From Limnephilus marmoratus (lineage: Eukaryota > Arthropoda > Insecta > Trichoptera > Limnephilidae), in NCBI GenBank assembly GCA_917880885.1, contig OU862933.1, positions 10,091,452 through 10,155,451 of the forward strand: 64,000 nucleotides of DNA, given 5' to 3'. The notes beneath the pieces are model-generated. The model was given only the letters and a program-made list of their open reading frames with translations. It was not told the origin of the DNA and searched no databases. Position numbers and translations under genes: made by a program. Below, piece by piece: positions 32,498 through 43,670 of this stretch. How positions within the stretch are numbered: the first letter of the stretch is position 1; each line of letters starts with the position of its first letter.

Positions 32498-33299
32498 TAT
32501 TATGTAACGCACTTGGGGGGGAGGGGGGGTGTTGTGAAACGTTACTGTGCGTTACGAGGGGGGGGGGGGGGAGAGGGGAGGGGACAACACGTTACGTAAC
32601 ATGGTTTTTTCTTTATTTAGATAAAAAACTAGGGAATTAAAATCTCACAAGTTGGATAACCTTTTCGCTCTCGAAATCTCTTGTTTTATTTATTACCGCA
32701 AACGCGATTAAAACAAGAAAAAAGGTGTTTAAATGACTTTCCAGTACTTTGCGCAACTTAATTGTGACTTTCAGGTAAAAATTGTCACTTGGGCGTTACG
32801 TAACGTTTAGGGGGGGGGGGGGAGGGTACGGAAAAACGTTACGGTGCCTTACATGGGGGGGAGGGGGGGTCAAAAATCTTAAAAACTTGCGTTACGTAAT
32901 ACTTGAACGCCCCCTTAACCTGTCATTTGCCAGGAACGCGCCGGCGCGCGAGAATCGAATTTCAAAAATGAATATTAATTCAAATAATTTGGATGAGATT
33001 TTAAATTTTATTCCATTAATATATAACATAAAATAAAGCTTAAAATAGCTTCCTCCATTCTTGTTCTTAAGGTAATTTAAAAAAGGTAAGGTAAAAAACC
33101 CTGGCCTTTGACAGGTTAACCCTGTATTGGTGATCATCGAAAAAAAACCCTTGACTCTATATAGAAACAGACGGTCTGTTTTGACAGATTCTCCTAACTT
33201 AACAAACTGCGGCGTATGTGAGTGACTGTGACGGCATGAGAGCGAGACAGCGAGTATGCGGATGTATAAAAGGCGTGTACGAGCTGTAGAGCTCCTCTT

Positions 33300-33490
33300 C
33301 ATTGCAATCTTTAGAACATAGTCAGGTGGGAAAGCTTTCGTTCTACCGGTATTGATTCCTTCAGCACCGGTGCACTGTCGGGAAATACGACAAATGCACA
33401 CCCAACATTTGTACACGGTTGACATTTGTCACACGAGAATGGGTCACTTCTATGACTCGCTCCTAACCCATTGGCCTCCGAATTGTTAAG
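33300..33490 (-). repeat. relative of the 12.7-kb tandem unit
   Basis: The reverse complement contains gacccattctcgtgtgacaa, tgtcaaccgtgtacaaatgt and ccggtgctgaaggaatcaat, matching 12705-12800. A TATA-like tataaaaggcgtg at 33265 precedes it on the plus strand, with no gene attached. Confidence 0.55.
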
Positions 33491-34238
33491 CAAAAAAATT
33501 GTCCTTCATGTCTGAATTAATTTTGTACCAACATTTTAAATCTTTAGTTGTGTACTAAATCTAATATAACCTTTGAACTAGATGTTTAATCGTAATAATT
33601 TTTTAAATTTACTTGTGTACAGAATCAAGATATGTAAAAAATATATTTTGTGTTTTAAAATAAAATTTTAATATGATTAAATCTGGATATAAAAATGACT
33701 TTAAAAAAAAAGCATTTAAAAAAAAAAAAATTCATTTAAAAAAAATGTACATTGGTGTATCTTATTGGTATAATTTATTTTTTTACGTATACATATACTT
33801 ATAACTGAAAAAATTATTTTTGTGTGATAGTCCTCGAAGCAATCAGGGACGTGGAGGGCCACTTTGCACTTGCACTTTTCAAGACTTGCCATTTTGACAA
33901 ACTTTCAATGAGGCAGCTTGCTAACAAAAATTGATTTATAAATATCAGGTAAAAAACTTTAGGAAGGTTTTATTGCCAGCACTGCGAAATGAATACTTAA
34001 ATATATATAGTGCATTTGGAATTTATAATTTAAAAAACAGATGTTACGTGGATGTCCGTTTGTCGGTTTAAAGCTGATATATTTCAGACCCGCCAGGCTT
34101 GCGTAGTTGGAGTTTAAGACATACCCTTGTACACCCGCAAGGGTGGCGGCGTTTGAGGCCAATGGGTTAAGTTCAACAGCTCGGCTGTGGAACAATTTGC
34201 CGGCTGTTGTGTTTCCTCTCTCCTAAAACATGGGTCTT

Positions 34239-34350
34239 AAAGAGACCGGTTCACTCCTTCCTTCACACAGAAAGACCTTCACACATGCATCCCCAAAGAT
34301 GGCAGAAATCATCTCAGAGACATCCTGTGTGGAGTTAATGTAAAAAAAAA
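34239..34350 (+). mobile_element. repeat S copy 6 (3' fragment)
   Basis: tccttcacacagaaagacct, gcatccccaaagatggcaga, catcctgtgtggagttaatg plus A8: only the last part of the repeat. Confidence 0.65.
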
Positions 34351-34445
34351 CTTTTATCAGTGCTCCTTTGAATATTATCAGCGTTGAAGATAGCCCTGTA
34401 TAGGAATACCTTTGAATATGATTGGTACATAAGTTAGTTAACACT
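34350..34445. repeat. 45-bp satellite, block 2
   Basis: About two diverged units (gctcctttgaatattatcag.gttgaag, tacctttgaatatgattggt). They lie directly after the tail of repeat S copy 6. Confidence 0.65.
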
Positions 34446-34692
34446 CTATTATTTGTAAAATGTAACTAATTCAATTATATTTGACACAATTTAATGTTTT
34501 GATTTATAATTATTTTTTCAGACAAATATTTTCGATTGAACAAGTAAATATCTACATAAAAATGAACTAAATTGTTGTACTAACTCCCGTTTTTATTTCA
34601 ATTCTACATATTTATTGTACATCTAAAAATAAAATTTATGTAAGTATCCAAATCATCGATGCAGGTACTTTTTAATACTATGTCTTTAATAT

Positions 34693-35000
34693 AATTTTTT
34701 TTTTACATGATCTCCACACAGGAGGCCCTGAAGAAAATAATTTCCCTCAGGGCCTATGTCATCTTTGGGGATGCCGTGTGGAGGGTTTTTTAAGGATAGG
34801 AAGGAGAGTTCTGGGAAGGAAGAGGGTTTAAGGGGCGGTAGGAATCTGGGGTTCAGTGAGTCCTGGTCATCCGCCTCCAAGATCTAGACAAACCTCACCC
34901 CGTGAATGACGTGGAAGGATGACCTATGGCAGAGGTGTTTGTTATCCAATAAAGGTTCCTGGGGCGGCGACACCCATTACCGCCTCCCAAATTGAAATAA
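34693..35000 (-). mobile_element. repeat S copy 7 (short form)
   Basis: Minus-strand copy: T-run at 34693-34706, hairpin ggccctgaag...ctcagggcc, short middle (tcctggtcatccgcctcc), 5' end at cgcctcccaaattg. Confidence 0.8.
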
Positions 35001-35149
35001 CCTATTGTAAAGGTTCCGTTAATTATAGAAGAATAGTCACTGTCACCAATCAATATTATACCAAGCAAGTTACGATATATGTTCCATTGAAATGCTCCAT
35101 GACGTGCATACAAGCTCTGCCTGGGGATACTAGATTATGACGTTTTTTT

Positions 35150-35335
35150 TAAATTTAACCAAAAAGGACATATTAAAACAGAATTCCACCAACTGTTTCA
35201 AAATTAGAAATAATAAACTGTGCTAATGCTTCACAGCGCTGTTTGGCAAAAACTGTGATGCATCTATCAAAATATATATTATGTAAAAGATAATGTCAGG
35301 CAAGACCATGAAACAAGGAATTAGGGGAACTTTTT
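35150..35335 (+). repeat. repeat shared with 37125-37320
   Basis: ttcaaaattagaaataa, then aaactgtgctaat.cttcaca, atcta, atatatattatgtaaaagat and accatgaaacaaggaa occur in both places in the same order. A partial third copy is at 35850-35935. Non-coding. Confidence 0.7.
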
Positions 35336-35344
35336 GTCATTCAA

Positions 35345-35790
35345 ATAAAGGTGCGCCTTTGAATATAACCGGCATTGAAGATAGCCCTCTATCGGAATGC
35401 CTTTGAATATAATTAGAACTGAAGTTAGTTAGCACTCTTTTGACTATCCTTTAAATATTATCGGTAATGAAGGTCCTCTATTGGCGCTCCTTTCAATATA
35501 ATTAGCATTGAAGTTAGCCTCTATTAGCACTTCTTTGAATATTATTGGAACTGAAGTAATGATCTATTACATATTTTAAGTTAATCATTCTTTTTGCGCT
35601 TCTTTGAATATGTTTAACCTTGAAGTCAACCTTTTATTGATGCTCTGTTGAATATTTTTGGCATTGTAGTTAACCCTCGATCGGGGATCCTTTGAATATA
35701 ATTGGCAATAAAGTTAACCATCTATTGATGTTTCTTTAGAAAATAATTGACATCGAAGTTGGCCCTCTGTTGGCCCTCTATAAATAATAC
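35345..35790. repeat. 45-bp satellite, block 3, about 9-10 units
   Basis: Diverged units around ctttgaatataattgg.att and gaagttaaccctctattggt. With blocks 1 and 2 this looks like one old array now broken up by insertions between 31.7 and 35.8 kb. Confidence 0.75.
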
Positions 35791-36312
35791 TCAGTTAGTA
35801 ACTCAGCTGACTGTACTGCCGATCTGTCAGTACAGACATCAAAGCATCAAATTATTAAAGACAATGACAGGAAACATCATGAAACAAAAAATAGTCCCGT
35901 GAGAGTATCCTCTTGTCATCTAAATAAATACATTTGCAAATACATTACACTATTGTTATACATTTAGGTTTTTAACTGAAAAATGGTGGGTTAACCCCCC
36001 AGACTCTGAATGCCAATCGGCGCAACTAAACTGTTTACTGTGCTATACTTGTCCCAGGAAGAGGTTGCATGCACATCAACGAAGATCGTCCTAAAAGTCG
36101 TTGACAAAAATCCTCCTTCTCCACATATTTTGCATGAAAACGAAAAAGACAGAACATCATAGAATGTCGAATGTATTGCCAGTAAAACAACAAAAAAATG
36201 CTTTAATTCTTAAAAAAATTAGCACAGAATGAGGTAGAAATTTAATATTAATCACATACTTAATCGTTAATAATTTTCCGTAAAAATAATATGGTATCAT
36301 TACATAGTATAA

Positions 36313-36865
36313 AATGAAGTCGCTCAAAATGTATGTGAGTGTTAATCTTTTAAACTACGCAACGGATTTTCATACGGTTTTCACCAATAGATAGAGTGAT
36401 TGAAGAGGAATGTTTATATGTATAATACATGTAAATTATATTGGAGAAAAGCCGAGAAATTCAAAGAAAACATATTTTTGTGCGATTTAAAATGGCTGGC
36501 CGCCGTACTATAGTCACTTTTGAAATTCGTTCTATGGAAGAAATTGGAAAATAGATGTCCTAGAGTAAGTAGGTATTTGATTTGAATTATTTTATTTGAT
36601 GAAGTCGCTCAAAATGTATGTGCGCATAGATCTTTTAAACTACGTAACGGATATTCATGCGGTTTTCACTAATAGATAGAGTGATTCAAGAGGAAGGTTT
36701 ATATGTATAAAAACATGCTTATTACAGTATAGAAAAGTCGAGAAATTCAAATATTCAATTCAGGCAGCGGGCAGCTGGCAAGCGGGTGGTGTGGATTTTA
36801 TAAAGGTTGGGTAATGGCGTTGTGTTTCGTTAGCCACAGCAACGTGTGGCCGGGTCTGCTAGTTA
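36313..36865 (+). mobile_element. Helitron-like fragments, tandem
   Basis: Two partial copies (36313-36480 and 36600-36865) share gaagtcgctcaaaatgtatg, ttttaaactacg.aacgga and aatagatagagtgatt. The second ends gtggccgggtctgctagt, like 1-170. Confidence 0.5.
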
Positions 36866-36879
36866 TTACTATAAACGTT

Positions 36880-37115
36880 ATATGTACTAAGTTCTTAGCT
36901 AAGAACTTTCGACTATGAAAACTGTGGACAATTTTTAGTACTGCGGAGTGGAGTGGGGAGAGGGAAGGTGGAGGTGACAGAGTGGGAACGCGAGAGGGGA
37001 AGAGGACGCAGGAGAAGAAGGGGAGGCGGAAGGGGAACGGGACGAATGGGAAAGGACACTCAGGGAGAAACAATTTCTTTATTAAATGGCATAGCAACGT
37101 ATGCCGGGACCAGCT
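36880..37115 (+). mobile_element. second CTAGT-ending fragment with G/A-rich body
   Basis: Ends atgccgggaccagctagtac, like the Helitron-like termini at 170 and 36860, after a 130-bp G/A-rich tract. Non-coding. Confidence 0.4.
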
Positions 37116-37394
37116 AGTACTATAAAAAAATCATATTAAAATGGAATTCTCCAAACTGCTTCAAAATTAGAAATAACAAACTGTGCTAATTACTTCACAA
37201 CACCCATCGTTCGGCAAACACTTTGATGTATCTATCATAATATATATATTATGTAAAAGATAATGACAGGAAACACCATGAAACAAGGAAAGCCAATTAG
37301 GGGGCTTTTCATCATCTGACTAAATACATTAGTGATTTTATTTAAATGACTGATTAAGGTAATAATGCGCGTGGGCGAAAACCATCAAGCAGAA

Positions 37395-37520
37395 AATTTG
37401 TTGTCATTATCAGGGCAGACGTCACATAATCTGCCCTGTTGATGGCCACTGTAATGCTGTCCGAAAAGTTGGGAAAGAAGGAGGAGTTGCAACACGGCAC
37501 AATAACCCAAAAATTAATCA
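37395..37520. mobile_element. repeat F terminus
   Basis: gggcagacgtcacataatct, then actgtaatgctgtccgaaaa, gttgggaaagaaggaggagt and gcaacacggcacaataaccc match the right arm of 15646-16160. Confidence 0.65.
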
Positions 37521-37770
37521 CAAAACTTTATTTGGCCGCATAAATCACAAATCAAATCATTTGATTTAATTCACCTATGAAAAAGGTTAACTGTTTAATT
37601 AAGTAGGTAGCATTGAGATAAAAACTAAAACTCGTAGTAGTAGAGAAATATGACACATTCCCAATCATTGCTAGGATGATGATTGATTATGATTCACACC
37701 TGGTGGTGATGGCTGAATTACTTAATTCGACTAAGACAAAAAATAATCTAGATAAGCATTTTAAATATTT

Positions 37771-38170
37771 CAATGGGAACCGCTGCCCCGGAATCCATTT
37801 ATTGGATAACCAACACCTCTGCCATAGGTCACCCGAAGTTATTCGCTACGTTTGGTGACTCAGCAGGAGTGCCCAGGTTCATGGAGGGAGGTTTTGTCTA
37901 GGTCTTGGTTTATTAACTGGTGATTGGGAGAGACTGGTTAAGGGAGGCATTTTGACCTCTCTCGACCCATCACCTTGCACCGCAGTTGGAGGGATGGATT
38001 CATACGTCCGTCACTCCTAGGCCCATTGACCCCCAGATTCCTACCCTCGTACCTTTTTCCATCCAAAAACTTTCTCTCTTTCCATAGGCGTCCCTCCTCC
38101 ACTAGGCATCCCAAAAGATGACACAGGCCCTGAGGGAAGGCCTCCTGCGTGTAGCTAATGTAAAAAAGTT
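37771..38170 (+). mobile_element. repeat S copy 8 (long form)
   Basis: Starts caatgggaaccgctgccccg, contains gatggattcatacgtccgtc, ends cctgcgtgtagctaatgt plus A6. The hairpin is shortened by deletion. Confidence 0.8.
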
Positions 38171-38770
38171 AACTTTTACAGTTTTTAATGCTTTATAAAT
38201 GTTAGAATTCAGGCAAAATACAAAATCTATGGATATTAAACTCACAAAGGAAGAAATATTAACTATAAACCAGAAAAAAATGTTTGTTTATCTCTACAAA
38301 AATTTTCAAATAGGGAATCTGGCATGTCAAATATAAATATTTTCAATTTCCAAAATTAGTTCCACTATAATACATCTACATCGTTAGTAATTATTATTAC
38401 GCTAATGACTGTACAGTTGAAATTTAAGAATCCGACTACGAGTACAACTCTGATGCCGCGCCTTACGCAAAACCGTTATCGTATGTGGATTTTTTTACAA
38501 ATCTACTTTTGTAATAGAACCGAATTAAAGCAATACCAAAAGATGGTGCCACTTACATTAACAGCTAGCGGGAGGAACGTCAGCTGGCGGTCGTAAGTAC
38601 TATTGGATTTATACATTCGTGAATCTCTGTGGGTATGGAAAGGATGGGTGGTATGATTATCATTGTAACTGGCAGTTGTGAATAATAATACCACATTGTG
38701 ATTTCTACCACGCGCCTACTATATATTACATATGATGTCATTGCCTGTCGCAGTTACTTTGTCCCGGTGA

Positions 38771-39189
38771 GGGGCCATTCAAGTATAACGTAACGCACTT
38801 GGGGGGGGGGGGGGGGTTTGTGAAATGTTACTGTGCGTTACGATGGGGGGAGGGAAGGTTCGAACAACGCGTTACATAACATATTTTTCTTTATTTAAAT
38901 AAAAAAAACTAGGGAATTAAAATCTTTCAAGTTGGCAATCCTTTTCGTTCTCGAAATATCTTGTTCTGTTTATTACCGCAAAACGCGATTAAAAAAAAAA
39001 AGTATTTAAGCGACTTTCCAGTACTTTGCGCAACTTAATAGTGACTTTCAGGTAAAAATTGTGACTTGGGCGTTACGTAACGTTTAGGGGGGGAGAGGGT
39101 ACGGAAAAACGTTACGGCGCGCATTACATTGGGGGGAGGGGGGGTCAAAAATCTTCAAAAATTGCGTTACGTAATACTTGAACGCCCCC
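38771..39189. mobile_element. Harbinger-type MITE copy 2 (uninterrupted)
   Basis: Inverted ends GGGGCCATTCAAGTATAACG and TACTTGAACGCCCCC; TGA duplications at 38768-38770 and 39190-39192. The sequence aligns along its length with 31762-32914 minus the mariner. Confidence 0.85.
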
Positions 39190-39199
39190 TGACTAGCTA

Positions 39200-40205
39200 A
39201 CACTGGATCCGAAAAACTGGCTATTTTCGGAACCATTTCCACTATCACATTTATAAAATGGTCATCAATACTTAAACTGGGCGAAGTGGCACCAAAAGCC
39301 GCCCGCAGGGCCGAGCAACAAAAACCTGCGGAGCGGGTAATTATTTTAAAAGTTATTAGTCGTTATTAATTATTTTAAAACATTATTATTATGCTGTTTT
39401 GGCAAAACAGGAACAAAATACCAGATCAGATTAAAATATTATTGATTTTTTTACAAATTTGTACTTAACGACAATAATAATTATAAGTTGTTATGTTTAT
39501 AGTTTGCATAATAAGTATTTATCTAAGCGCCCTTGAGGAAATAAATAAATTAATCAGATTATAATACAATAATATCTAAAAAAATCTTATAGTGAAAATG
39601 TGAAACGGCCGTGAAAATCAATCATAAATAATATCTAATCTAATATTACTTATGATTTGTGTAACGTGTAAATAAATTATTAAAGGTATTACGCATAAAC
39701 CAAAAATCACCACGATTCGTCCATTGACACCAATAGACACAAGTTTTAATCTTAATTCCTAATAATTCACATAAAAATTATGAATGTTCTGGAATGTGGT
39801 GACGGGGCCCGTGATGATACAAGTAATTATCGTATTTGATTAACGGATTTTCAGATATTTCAGTTCAGAGAGAAAGGTGCTAATTTACAAGAGGAGACGA
39901 AAGAAGAATATTATACTGGAACTCCCAGTAGAAAGCAGACTGACTTTGCATTATTTCATACCCGAGATAACTAAAAGAGAGCGTTACAGCAAATAAATTA
40001 CGTTAAGAAATAAAATAATCTTAACCATAAAGCAGAATATTTTTTGTCAGACACTGTAAATACTTGCAAAAAGTGAGGTGATAAAATTTGTTTTTTTGTC
40101 TGGAATTTTTGGGTCAAAGCAATTATTTTCAGCTTAAAATTCACTAAAGAGCTATGAAATATTAATTAACAAACAGAAATTTTATAAAATATGGAAGTAA
40201 CACTA
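39200..40205. other. no recognised feature
   Basis: About 1 kb of A+T-rich sequence. Only a short CR1-tail-like phrase gcgcccttgagg (39528) recalls the 3' end at 41210. I see no gene. Confidence 0.4.
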
Positions 40206-40209
40206 TTTT

Positions 40210-40465
40210 TTTTTAATGTGAATAACGCACAAGAGTCCCAATTGCTCCCAACCGCCTGGAGCCAGTGAGACTATGGCATCCTCAATTGGGGTTTGTTGTG
40301 AGGTTGAAGGCAAGTGGGGAGGGAAAGGAGATGGGGAAGAGGAAGGTGGAGAAGTATCTGGCTATTCAGATCTAGTCATGAAACACGGCTTAAACCATTT
40401 CAAGCAACGATTCAATTCTGAATGGTGGTCTTTACATTAGGGCAAAACTGAGAGTATCTTCCACT
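40210..40465 (+). repeat. repeat B copy 3 (most complete)
   Basis: Runs from tttttttttaatgtgaataacgcacaag, via ggagccagtgagactatggc, to gagagtatcttccactc. It shares all blocks with the 14245-14445 copy. Confidence 0.7.
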
Positions 40466-40602
40466 CTGGAACGTGTCCCAAATATACATTATATTATTTT
40501 TAATTATTAAATTGTGAAAACACATATCAATCAAATAAAATTTACTTGCGCATGCCGGGATCGCCAGAGAGCTTTGCACCTCAACCACGGAGGCCAATGT
40601 AA

Positions 40603-41260
40603 CAATGTAACAAAGCCTGGAATGGACTGCCACATGACTTAAGAACGATCACAGACGCGACGGAATTTAGAGCTAGACTTAAAACTCACCTTTTCAGACA
40701 GTCGTATCCATAAACTCAAAATCTTTCACCTTCACTTTCAATGCCCGCGACACCGTATATAACTAACCTGTAAAAACGTAGAGAAAAAAAAAAAAAAACA
40801 AAAAAAAATGTAAGCATTTGTGAAGGTCATTTCATGAACATTCTCCAGCCCTAAAGATTCCGAAATTCTCCAGTATTTTAAAATAAATATTAACTATACT
40901 TTTACCACTAATCTCCAATAGTCCTAAATTCTCCAGTATTTTAAAATAAATACCTCTACTTTTGCCACTAACCTATTCACAAATGTAATACTAACAGCGA
41001 TGAGGGTAGCAAATAATGTAAAATGTCCACAATGTCCAGTGTGTTAACTGTAATGTCCTCCGTGTGCAAAGCCGTATCTTCTCCAAGCATAGACTTACAA
41101 TTAAAGTGTGTTTATCGGAAGTGACCTGCCAGGTAAGTATGTTTCTGTATCCATTTGTAAATAGTAAAATCAGTTAGAACCTAAGCATTCCTAATAAATT
41201 GTACAGCGCCCTTGAGGTGATTTTTCACAAAAACGGCGCTTTATAAATTATCCAATTATT
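40603..41260 (+). pseudogene. CR1/L2-type LINE 3' end
   Basis: The frame ending at 40713 reads KAWNGLPHDLRTITDATEFR, then ARLKTHLFRQSYP and stop, the usual C-terminus of CR1/L2-group RT ORFs (WN.LP..LR......F...LK..LF). The following 3' UTR ends cggcgctttataaatta, like that group. An internal duplication (gattccgaaattctccagta and a second copy) is at 40850-40970. Confidence 0.65.
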
Positions 41261-41463
41261 TACGCACCAGATTTAAATGTCCGGGTTAAATTTTCCCCAC
41301 AGAAAAAACTAAACCCTTTCACACACTTCCCCAAATGATCATCTAGTCAACCCACGCTATGCAATTGCACTATATAAGTATTATAAATACAAAACAATAC
41401 AAGAACAACATGTCAACCTACCAGAGACCAAATGGGAATATAATTCACCGACTCCAGATATTT

Positions 41464-41970
41464 TCATATCAGAGGGTTCGGCTCTGTGGCATTTCTAATT
41501 GAACCTATAAATCCTACCGATCCCTCAATATAAATATTTAAAAAATCCTTTGTAATCCTACATGTATTTAAAATGACTGATTTATGCATTTTTATATACA
41601 AATTCTTTGACAAATCTAATATGCTTAAATTTTGAATCAGATTCCTAGGTATTATGCCAGTGGCCGAAATAACAAATGGCAATATTTTTATAGTCCGAGA
41701 ATGCCAAATTCTTTTAATCTCATTTCCTAAATCTGTGTATTTTCTTATTTATTCAGAAATAGTTTTTTGAATATTACAGGAATTTGGAATAGCTACATCA
41801 ATGATATAAGTTATTTTTTTAATTTTGTCATGTAAAACTATATCAGGTCTATTATGACTAATTGTTCTGTCTGTTAGTATAGTTTTATCATAATATATTT
41901 TATTATTATTATTATTAATGTTGCTCCATAAATACATTTGGCATAATTGGCACAATTTTTTGATAGCGAG
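41464..41970 (-). pseudogene. R2/R4(Dong)-type LINE C-terminus with endonuclease motif
   Basis: The minus frame reads KKLCQLCQMYLW (zinc-knuckle-like CxxC), then DRTISHNRPDIVLHDK, KITYIIDVAIPNSCNIQKT, a stop at 41752, and IRKYTDLGNEIKRIWHSRTI, then KILPFVISATGIIPRNL. PD followed by 14 residues and D fits the restriction-like endonuclease of R2-group LINEs. One nonsense codon; 5'-truncated. Confidence 0.65.
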
Positions 41971-41999
41971 GTGAAATCCTTATTTCCCAGAAGATAGAT

Positions 42000-42600
42000 G
42001 TATCTTTATAACATCCAATTCAGATTTGAATTACCTATACAAGCAAGATAAAAGGGAATACCTATTTTAAACTGATATATAATTGAAAATTATTATTAAA
42101 TTCACATTTCATGATTCAAAAATTATCAATGCATGACTCTTAGATAATGATAATCTAACTAAGAAATGAATCGTCAAACATAGAGAATTCACATTTTAAT
42201 CTTTCATGAAATGATTGGAGTGACTACAAAATGGTTAATAAGTGATATTGCTAATAATTCTAATGATTTGTAATAATTCAAATCAATACTTGCAATCAAT
42301 CAATCAAGATGGAATATATTTCTTCCGTGGAGCATAAATTTTGCAGAACTTAATTGACACTGATTTTATATATAAATAATCAAAGAAAAGTTATTGTAAA
42401 TGAAAAAACATAATTCTTCTGGTGAAAGTGAACAGCTAACAGCTCACTTTCTGCATAAGAAACCCATTAGATGTTGGTATTTCTTGGATGATATACCTAA
42501 TAATGATAATAAAAAAACATGTCAGAGTGAAAGAAAAATTATTATTGAAGAAGAAGATAACACTAATAAATCTAAACAAAAATATGAAAGAGAACAAGAT
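42000..42600. other. no recognised feature
   Basis: A+T-rich. A 70-codon plus-strand frame (42400-42612) is K/E/N-rich with no motif, so probably chance. Confidence 0.4.
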
Positions 42601-42621
42601 ACAGAAATATAAAACGATAAC

Positions 42622-42698
42622 GGTCGCAGCTGGGACACGAACCCAGAACCTCTCGTCTTCCTGCAAAGAGCGCCTTATCCAATTAGGCCACTGCCACC
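42622..42698 (-). tRNA. tRNA-Arg-like pseudogene or SINE head
   Basis: 77 bases on the minus strand: acceptor GGTGGCA pairs with TGCGACC at 6 of 7 positions, an A-box region GGCCTAATTGGATAAGGC (the arginine-tRNA D-arm pattern) and T arm CTGGGTTCGTGTCCCAG. The anticodon stem is broken. A TTTT stretch follows (42611-42614 on plus). Probably a tRNA-derived relic. Confidence 0.45.
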
Positions 42699-43227
42699 TC
42701 TTTTCAAACCGTCATAATTGACAATCTCATATTTCAAATTTTAGAATTAATAATTTTTTTTAAATTTAATTGCCGGCAACCCAGGCGTTTATTGAAATAA
42801 CATTATCAACATTACTATCTTCGACTATTTTTTTTTCCATATTGTTGGCAAATATCTTTTTCATTGGAAATAATCGTTCTAAGAACTGATTTGTAACTTA
42901 GATAGCGCAGGTCTGCAAATTGACATTTTTAATGTTTTTTTAAATGGTAATGGGTGAATTATATGTATTTCGGTATGCTGAATTCGAGTATGCCATCCAT
43001 TTCGACCCATCTCGTAAGGATTTTCCGCAAAGTGGAAATTAAAATAGAGGCAAAACCCGCCTTACACTACTTCTGTAGGGAATGTTAAAAAAAAATCATA
43101 AAATTATACAAATTTAATTAATTTTAAGTCAAAAAATATTTTATTTACATTATGTAAATCTATACAAAATCTGCTTTTTTTAGTTTCAAAGCTTCGTTTT
43201 GTGCTTTTTCTTTTGTGGGACGTTATA

Positions 43228-43670
43228 TTAAAATTGTTCAGGTCCACTGGAGTCGCCTACTTGAAGCTCGTCACTAGAACTTTCTTCTGATTTACTTTCT
43301 GATGATGGCAAATCGTCTAAGCTTTGGGGTGCTTGTGGTGTAGGAATGCCAGGTCCGTGAGGAACTGGACGGAGTTCCGAATCCATGTTCAAGGTAACAA
43401 ATTTTTTTTTTTTTTTTTTGGTACACATTGCACATTGCACGAACAAAAATAGCAGTCATCACTGTGGTTTCGAGGCTCTCTCCAGATCATGGGAACACCA
43501 AAATGAAAAGATTTAACTTTACCTTTTGACCACATTCTAAGTCCTTCAACACAAACTCTAAACAAACTCCATGCGGGGCCCAAGATTTGTCCTGGTCCCC
43601 TATCTTCACACCAAATACGCAAAATATATCTTTTTAACAAAATCAGTAATATTTCTTTGTTGTTTTTCAC
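43228..43670 (-). pseudogene. frameshifted fragment of an uncharacterised arthropod repeat-gene family
   Basis: Frame 43670-43389 encodes GPAWSLFRVCVEGLRMW and HFGVPMIWREPRNHSDDCYF. After a homopolymer run (16 T at about 43401-43417, reading as poly-Lys) the next frame continues to ELRPVPHGPGIPTPQAPQ and the acidic SLDDLPSSESKSEESSSDE, ending EQF and stop (43228). The block order (W.EP..H..DCYFC, then RPVPHG) is one I recall from multi-copy uncharacterised insect proteins. Function unknown; it may belong to a mobile element. The run shifts the frame, so this copy is probably dead. Confidence 0.5.

Larger units (their letters stand above)
31762..32914. mobile_element. Harbinger-type MITE copy 1, interrupted by a mariner relic
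   Basis: The ends GGGGCCGTTCAAGTA and TACTTGAACGCCCCC are inverted repeats, flanked by TTA (31759-31761, 32915-32917). Internal G-runs and gcgttacgtaacg palindromes match copy 2 at 38771-39189. The mariner relic at 31777-32497 splits it 15 bp from its left end. Confidence 0.85.

Noticed and set aside
32782..33036. Gly-rich plus-strand frame
   Set aside because: Caused by the poly-G and palindromic parts of the Harbinger-type MITE.
33265..33280. TATA-like tataaaaggc as a promoter
   Set aside because: No downstream gene or LTR partner could be found; the surroundings are a dispersed repeat.
42400..42721. K/E-rich plus-strand frames as a gene
   Set aside because: One overlaps the tRNA-like sequence; composition reflects A-rich DNA; no conserved motif.
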